Origin: Zygaena filipendulae
Lineage: Eukaryota; Arthropoda; Insecta; Lepidoptera; Zygaenidae
NCBI GenBank assembly: GCA_907165275.2
Contig: OU015670.1
Coordinates: forward strand, 6,351,501-6,415,500
Direction: 5' to 3'
DNA length: 64,000 nucleotides
The notes below the pieces were generated by a model, which made no database searches, was not told where the DNA came from, and saw only the letters and a list, made by a program, of their open reading frames with translations. Made by a program: the position numbers and the translations under genes. Below, one piece after another: positions 58,701 to 64,000 of this stretch; the stretch's first letter is position 1, and each line of letters starts with the position of its first letter.

Positions 58701-61700
58701 CGCCGACGACTTGATGAAGGCACGGTGCCAGTGTTCCGTGTTCAAAAACGCACTGATACACCCCGTGGTGTTCCGGTTCGTGAACGAGGGCGAGGGCGAG
58801 GACGGCGCTCACGTGGTGGAATACGATCGGCACTACGACAGCGTCAGTTTGCTGTCGAAGCGGTACTCGAGCGCGGAGGAAACGAGGAGGGTCATCGAGA
58901 GCGACGCTGAACTGAAGCAATTGGACGAGGAGCTTGGACAGCGAAGGTTATCGTTCGGGAATATATTATAACCGGTGTGTTTCACATAATTGCAAATAAC
59001 ATAATAGTTATTATATAACAGTAGAATCCTGAGCGTAGCAAGGAATTCAACACACACTATTTTTCATCACACATGTAAGAAAAAGTACGAGTACCTACAT
59101 AAAAAGTACTTACATACCTTCAGACATCGGATTGAAAGTGTAATAAAACAAAACCTTCAAGCGAGCGACTGCAACCAAACTTATCTACAGAAGCATGAAC
59201 GCAGTCCAATCAGGAAGGAGAAACTAAAAGTCCTATGGGGACAAATATTTATTTTGGCCCCGCCATCTCCTAAGGCCAATAAACCTTTTTTGAACAGGTG
59301 TGATAAAAAAGGTAATTTTATTTATTTATTTTTATTGACCGGATAAAAATAAGGATTTCAGTAATTTAAATTTGGTTTTTGAATTCATTATACACAGGTT
59401 ATAACAGGTTACAGGTTAACTTATTATCAGCTGTTTTTGAAAATTGCATGTTAATATTTTATAGGTGTACCATGTGAAAAATTATCAAATCCGTTTCCCC
59501 AAGGTTAGAGCCCTTACCTTGCTGGAATTTAACGTTTACTAATCACTTAATGGCTTAAAATAACGACCCACTATTAATATTACGACTATTTTTGTAAATA
59601 AAAAGAATCGCCAAAGATTTAATAAATCGAAGATTTTGCTAACTGGAGATTGTATAATTTATTTGTTATGTTTAAGTGTATGATTGTGGTTGTATGGTTT
59701 CCTAAGTAAATTGAACTAAATGTTGTTTGTTTGCTTTCATTTATTATTCATTTATTTATTTAGATATACCATTGGTCCTGTTGTTAGTGAACCTGTCTGT
59801 AGCTAGCTGCTGCCCCGCGGTTTCACTTTTTGTTCCAAAATAAAAAGTCTTATACCAATCAGCACGATAGCGGAGTATTAAAATCCAAATTCTCTTTAGT
59901 GCGTCAGTTAGATAGTAAAAAAAAACAATGGACACAAATTTTTTGCTTTTTCAAATTATTGAAAAAATAATAAGATAAAACGCATACAACTTTAGGAATG
60001 AGGGCTCACATCGTCGTAACTAATTATAAAGTGTACCTATGCGTGACCTCACACGAAATATCAACTCAATGTATAAGTAGCGGCACTTAAGTTTAGCGTT
60101 GAGCGAAATGTAGAAGGGATAGCTGCGCATGGGTAGGGTCGCGCGGGGGGACGGACCACCCCCCTGTGATACTTAATTTTTTACTTCTGCGCAATAACGA
60201 GTTTCGTGCCGCTACTTATAGTTTGGCTTTAATTTTTTGATTACGTAAAAACAGGAAAAATACGGCTCCAATATTTTTACTAATCTACAAGACGGACTAA
60301 AAACTAAAATTTAGAGTCATCTAGCCCATTGTTGTCGGATTGATGTATACTTAAAACATTACATTATACAAATATTCAAATAGTAGGTATAGTCCTACAC
60401 GCTTTCACCAGCTGCTGCTATTATAGCGCCACCCTAATTTGACGCATTCCGACAGATACTTTTCGTATACACAGAGACAGTTCTCCTTGCCTCCACCCTC
60501 CATAGCTTTCGTGTAGTGTGGCGGGTGGTGGGCGTGGGCGCGAGCATGGGCGTGGGCGTGGGCGTGGGCGCGCTCACCTGGATCATGTGCGGCGGCGCCA
60601 GCTGCGGCTCCAGCACCTCGATGGAGGAGGTGGCGGAGGGCGGGCCGCGCGACGACTGCGGGTGCCGGAAGCGCCAGTCCCTGGGAATGATATCACAGAC
60701 ATAAGTTCAAGTTTAACTTCTTCGTGAAATTTCCAGGTCGACTTTGAGTGTAACACATAGGTACAACCAGGATACCTTAGGAAGAACTAATTTCCATGCG
60801 AATTTCAATAGACATTTTTCAAACACAAAGGCTAAATTTTGTTTTATGACTCAATAATAAAATACTATTTTTTTTTTCAATATCGCCAATACTGAAAATT
60901 AGTAGGAGAAGATATTAAAAAAAAATCGAGAACTAGTCTTGTCGATCCCTTAAGGAGCTTTATCTTTTGTTTTGTCACAAATACACAATAGCCGCTATCT
61001 ACAAAAATCATGTCTTCTAAAGGTATATATCATTTTAAAATACTGAAAGAATATTATAAAAGAGGATCCGAGGATAGTTTGTCACATGTAGAATCTACAT
61101 GTGACAATTATGCAGACAGTTACTGTCAGCCCGCTGTCAACCTTACGATACGCACAACTCGTGTACAGGCCGGCCGTCCTTACTTGTGTGAAAGTAATTG
61201 GTTTGTGCTACCACTGATAGGTTTGAATTCGGTGCCAAGCGCCACTTGTGTCCGCCCACTTGTGTTGTTTTGCTCATGAAGAGCTCGTGGCGGGAGTGGA
61301 TTTCGTACTTGAATCAGTTCATTTGTCATAGATGTCAAAATTCGTCGATAGATTACAAAATTTAAAGGTACTACGGCACTCACTTGGGCGGCATCTGGTC
61401 AGGCCTGCTGCTCCATTCCCACACCCAGTCGTTGGTGTCGTCCTGGAAAAACAGAAAGGCATTTGAAAGAAGAAAATATTTACGATACGAGTACGGAAAA
61501 TCAGTAACACCTACACACGCATACTACACACTTTACAACACTCACTAAGAAAATAGTTATTTTTGATACAAGTGCGAAAAATGAGTAATACACATAATAC
61601 ACGTGTAGTACACACACTCAACGCTCACGCAATGAACTGTGCTTTGATAAATTTTTAACGTGTTTTTTCCTATAATATTCTATCTTGCAAATATTTTTGT

Positions 61701-62197
61701 GTAACATATTTTGTATTCCTTTTATTTGGGGCTGGATTCCTACTTACTTAAGTCTATAATCAATATATGATTTATGTAATTATATTAAATAATAATATTA
61801 AGATGATCGGAAATATTCTTTAATTGACAGTTCGATTCAAACCAGTCGAATCTCTTTTAAATTACCTTTTTGTTGATATCAATATAATCGGTCATAGTCC
61901 ATTAAGATTAATAAATCGATCGATTATACGTAATAATCGATTGATCTATTAAGATTAATAAATCACTCGATTATACGTAATCGATTGATCGATTACTGCT
62001 TAGGAACATCACCGGCCACTACGTGTCGAGTTACGTAGTTACCGCTGACCTCTGAGCACCCCCATCGAGGATCAGACGTAACCTCTTATGAATGTGAATA
62101 GCGAAGAGCGCTCACCCTCCAACAGTTGATGTAGACGCCCCTCAGCTCATCCTCAGTCGACGGCTCGATGTTCGGACTGTTCGGCGGCGACTTCGGA
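55712..62197 (-). CDS. BNIP3: BNIP3-type mitophagy receptor (5' end outside window)
   Basis: Five exons on the minus strand: 62197-62116, 61442-61384, 60680-60578, 56674-56571 and 55766-55712. Phases (0, 2, 0, 2) agree. Visible order is SPKSPPNSPN-type Ser/Pro segment, NDWVWEWSSRPDQ (the BNIP3 hallmark), DWRFRHPQ, the BH3-like area and a C-terminal membrane anchor (AAVLLSNIVSLLLGAGIG) with a glycine-rich dimer motif and a short basic tail ending RLIVLN. BNIP3 proteins sit in the outer mitochondrial membrane and recruit Atg8 through an N-terminal LIR. That N-terminal exon is not visible and should lie beyond 64000. A lipocalin-like gene is nested antisense in the 3.9-kb intron. Confidence 0.9.
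56377..56546. repeat. 20-nt minisatellite beside BNIP3 exon
   Basis: About eight units of cacacatccccatagttccc. The array ends about 25 bases from the BNIP3 exon at 56571, on its donor side. Confidence 0.85.
57370..57685 (+). mobile_element. Helitron copy in BNIP3 intron
   Basis: Body atgaaatttttcattcacgtt and gacatagg-type text, ending acgcgggtgaaaccgcgg and ggaacagctagt. A related stretch continues to about 57935. Confidence 0.62.
58262..58297 (+). promoter_or_regulatory. TATA box and initiator of the nested lipocalin gene
   Basis: TATAAAT at 58262-58268 and an arthropod initiator TCAGT at 58293-58297 are spaced 31 bases apart. They lie 87 bases before the start codon. Confidence 0.72.
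58384..58971 (+). CDS. Lipocalin-like secreted protein, single exon, nested in BNIP3 intron
   Basis: 195 aa with ATG at 58384 (gcggccATG). A GTG 21 bases upstream extends the frame but is unlikely to be used. The signal peptide is MFKSLVAFALLATFRFAVDG. LARLAGTWHYVRIY looks like the lipocalin G-x-W motif. HVVEYDRHYDSVSLLS near 145 resembles the second conserved region, and a C-terminal helix (SAEETRRVIESDAELKQL) follows. Four Cys occur as ECACDG and RCQCSV, which could form two disulphides. Such proteins carry small hydrophobic ligands outside the cell. The gene has no introns, has its own TATA/Inr promoter and lies opposite to BNIP3. The family call rests on motif resemblance only; another small secreted beta-barrel family is possible. 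Confidence 0.6.
   Translation: MFKSLVAFALLATFRFAVDGHELARLAGTWHYVRIYPKTAASASVISKITAGGNASTSIIPMDGTFECACDGAPTSFPAVDITIQTRKHRHHVSNYPTVVARSTDRADDLMKARCQCSVFKNALIHPVVFRFVNEGEGEDGAHVVEYDRHYDSVSLLSKRYSSAEETRRVIESDAELKQLDEELGQRRLSFGNIL
59278..59283 (+). terminator. Polyadenylation signal of the nested gene
   Basis: AATAAA 307 bases after the lipocalin-like stop codon. Confidence 0.5.
59895..60305. mobile_element. MITE family B, copy 5 (with internal insertion)
   Basis: Starts tttagtgcgtcagttagata and ends tctacaagacggactaaaaa. The centre holds a decayed gtgacctcacacg. It is longer than its relatives because of an inserted segment at about 60075-60220. Confidence 0.6.
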
Positions 62198-62221
62198 CTG
62201 CAAACAGACAGACATGCAAAC

Positions 62222-62664
62222 GTGAGAAGTTTTTATAGGGCGCAATCTCAAGTGCTGCGGAACCGATTCTGAAAATTCTCAACGATATAAAGCTACGGTT
62301 ACAACTATCATCCTTGTAATAGGACACTTTTTGCCCAAAACTCACGCGAGCGGAACCGTGGGGACACAGCTAGTAATTCATATACGTAAGTAACGTAATA
62401 TCTACCTATACTCACCCACGTTTCAAATTATAAACTACACTTATTTTTTTTATTATCTATAACTATTATTATAAAGAGGTAAAGTTTGGGAGTTTGTGAA
62501 TTGTGTTTGTGACGTTCGTTGTAGGGGGTAATCTCTGGATCTACTGAACCGATTCTGAAAATTATTTTTTACCAATAGAATGCTAGTGTTCCTTAATGTC
62601 ATAGGGTACTTCGTATCCCGGAATTCCCGCGGGAACTTCGAAAATATCGCGGGGGAACAGCTAG
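62222..62664 (+). mobile_element. Two Helitron copies upstream of BNIP3 exon
   Basis: First copy 62222-62373, ending acgcgagcggaaccgtgg, ggacacagctagt. Second copy 62490-62664, with the reduced end atcgcgggggaacagctagt. Confidence 0.55.
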
Positions 62665-63194
62665 TTGAAAATAAAGAAACATTTCCTATGCAACATGCGT
62701 CACGCACAGACTAGAAAGGGGAATCCTATTTATAAACTTGGCCCCACCGCACCCCACACCGGGGACCGCTCGATTCGGGAGCGAGAGTTTAGTGACAGAT
62801 GACCAACCCACACTGCACCAATATGGAACGTGTAAACAAATACGACACCGCAGCTCGCAGCCACAAACAACAGAGCGAGCGAGCTAGCTAAGCCAGTTAC
62901 GCCCTCGCCACTCAAACCGGTAATGCAGGGCTCAGTGCAGCGCTTAGAGTGTTTAACCAAGGTGACGCCATAGACGCAACGTGCCGATCGAAAGCAAAGA
63001 ATATGGTATCCACTGACTATTACTGCCTAGGTAAAGAAGCAGAAGAAGAAGGTGGGCCGTGTCTTTGGTCAGGAATACGCACACAAACAAACCGTATCAA
63101 TACACGGCAATCTCGTACGGCAGAGGGCATCGACCGTTGGTAAATACTTTTGGCAGAGCGGCACCGATCGCCGATGGCGTTTGTTTAATACTCT

Positions 63195-63434
63195 TACCGC
63201 CGCACTCAGAGTCGACTTTAATGATTACTTAGTTAAGTATAGATTTTTAAAACAAAACTGCCGCAATCAGAGACGTTCAGTAAATTAATGTTAATTGGCA
63301 TTTAATGACTTGTAACTTAATTAGTTAAATGCCAATTAACATTAATTTATTAAACTTGTCTGATTGCGGCAGTTTTGTTTTAAAAATCTATACTTAACTA
63401 AGTAATCATTAAAGTCGACTCTGAGTGCGGCGGT
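63195..63434. mobile_element. MITE family A, copy 4
   Basis: Complete palindrome from accgccgcactcagagtcga to gactctgagtgcggcggt, about 240 bp. Arms are almost identical, suggesting it is young. Confidence 0.8.
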
Positions 63435-64000
63435 AAGATGTGGCATGAAACTATGACCATGTAATATATTTTCATTAGTTACACATTATAATGTCTATGT
63501 CTGCATAACATAACATAGAGTCCTTAGGTCCATATTTATCATCCGCCACTGAAGAGCCGGTCAGCTCGAGATACATTATCATTTATTAATCTGTCCCGCT
63601 CGTTACTTTAGAAAATAAAGAAGATAAAAATAACTGACACTTGAGAGCATATCGTGTTTATCCAATATGGCTTTAGGTCGTGTTCACACTAGGTTAGCAG
63701 TGAACGGCTTGTTGTCTGCCGGCCGACTATGAGACGACTCACTATCACAGTCAGCTGCGTCTGGGACGCATACCGGCGACTAAATATGTAGCAACAACTG
63801 GACGTTCGGAAACGTTTCTCTATGTTTAATCTTCAGAGTTTTCTTGCAAATAAGCAGCTCACTGAATAAGTCGGCGAGCGTTAGGGCAAACTGAGAACTG
63901 TACTCGAATTGTCTAAGTAGTAACTAATGTAATTGTGTCTAATTAGTATTGGACGCTAACTGTTGGCTCTTTGTAAGCCGCAAACTGTAAACTTAATGCC

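Larger units (their letters stand above)
62198..64000. other. BNIP3 5' intron, repeats only
   Basis: Holds the Helitron pair, a family A MITE and AT-rich sequence. I found no BNIP3 first exon and no other gene. Confidence 0.45.

Overview
The window reads as moth or butterfly (Lepidoptera) nuclear DNA. Genes are split into short, GC-rich exons with canonical GT-AG introns. The AT-rich introns are packed with mobile DNA: non-autonomous Helitrons (3' hairpin followed by CTAG), a tRNA-derived SINE, several palindromic MITE families, a non-LTR retrotransposon and an errantivirus-type LTR retrotransposon. I assigned exons by hand from splice signals and checked that codon phase is preserved across every junction. 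Protein identities come from recognised motifs, not from a database search.

Layout: (1) 305-2525, plus strand: an unrecognised six-exon gene for a 220-aa acidic secretory protein with a signal peptide and a hydrophobic C-terminal tail. (2) 5163-22003, plus: a six-repeat cytoplasmic gelsolin in 20 exons, complete except for a one-base frameshift in exon 16. Its second-last large intron (between exons 18 and 19) carries a young LTR element (15648-20967, minus) with Gag-protease and Env reading frames but no reverse transcriptase or integrase. (3) 22670-23573, minus: CIAO2B/MIP18-family Fe-S assembly factor, convergent with gelsolin. (4) 24231-28765, plus: a CR1/L2-like LINE with an FP25K-like ORF1 and an intact 990-aa endonuclease-reverse transcriptase. 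(5) 29666-49076, plus: intersectin/Dap160, 27 coding exons, 1300 aa, two EH domains, coiled coil and four SH3 domains. (6) 50256-52664, minus: LSM12, convergent with intersectin. (7) 55712-62197, minus: BNIP3-type mitophagy receptor, with its 5' end outside the window. (8) 58384-58971, plus: a single-exon lipocalin-like secreted protein nested in a BNIP3 intron, with its own TATA/Inr promoter.

The host genes do not form an operon and have separate jobs: actin severing, cytosolic Fe-S cluster delivery, endocytic scaffolding, RNA regulation and mitophagy. The most unusual content is in the mobile and repeat layer. This includes the RT-less but recently inserted env-bearing retroelement and a 1-kb, near-perfect inverted repeat in an intersectin intron. 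Helitron, SINE and minisatellite sequence also sits within a few tens of bases of obligatory splice sites in several places.
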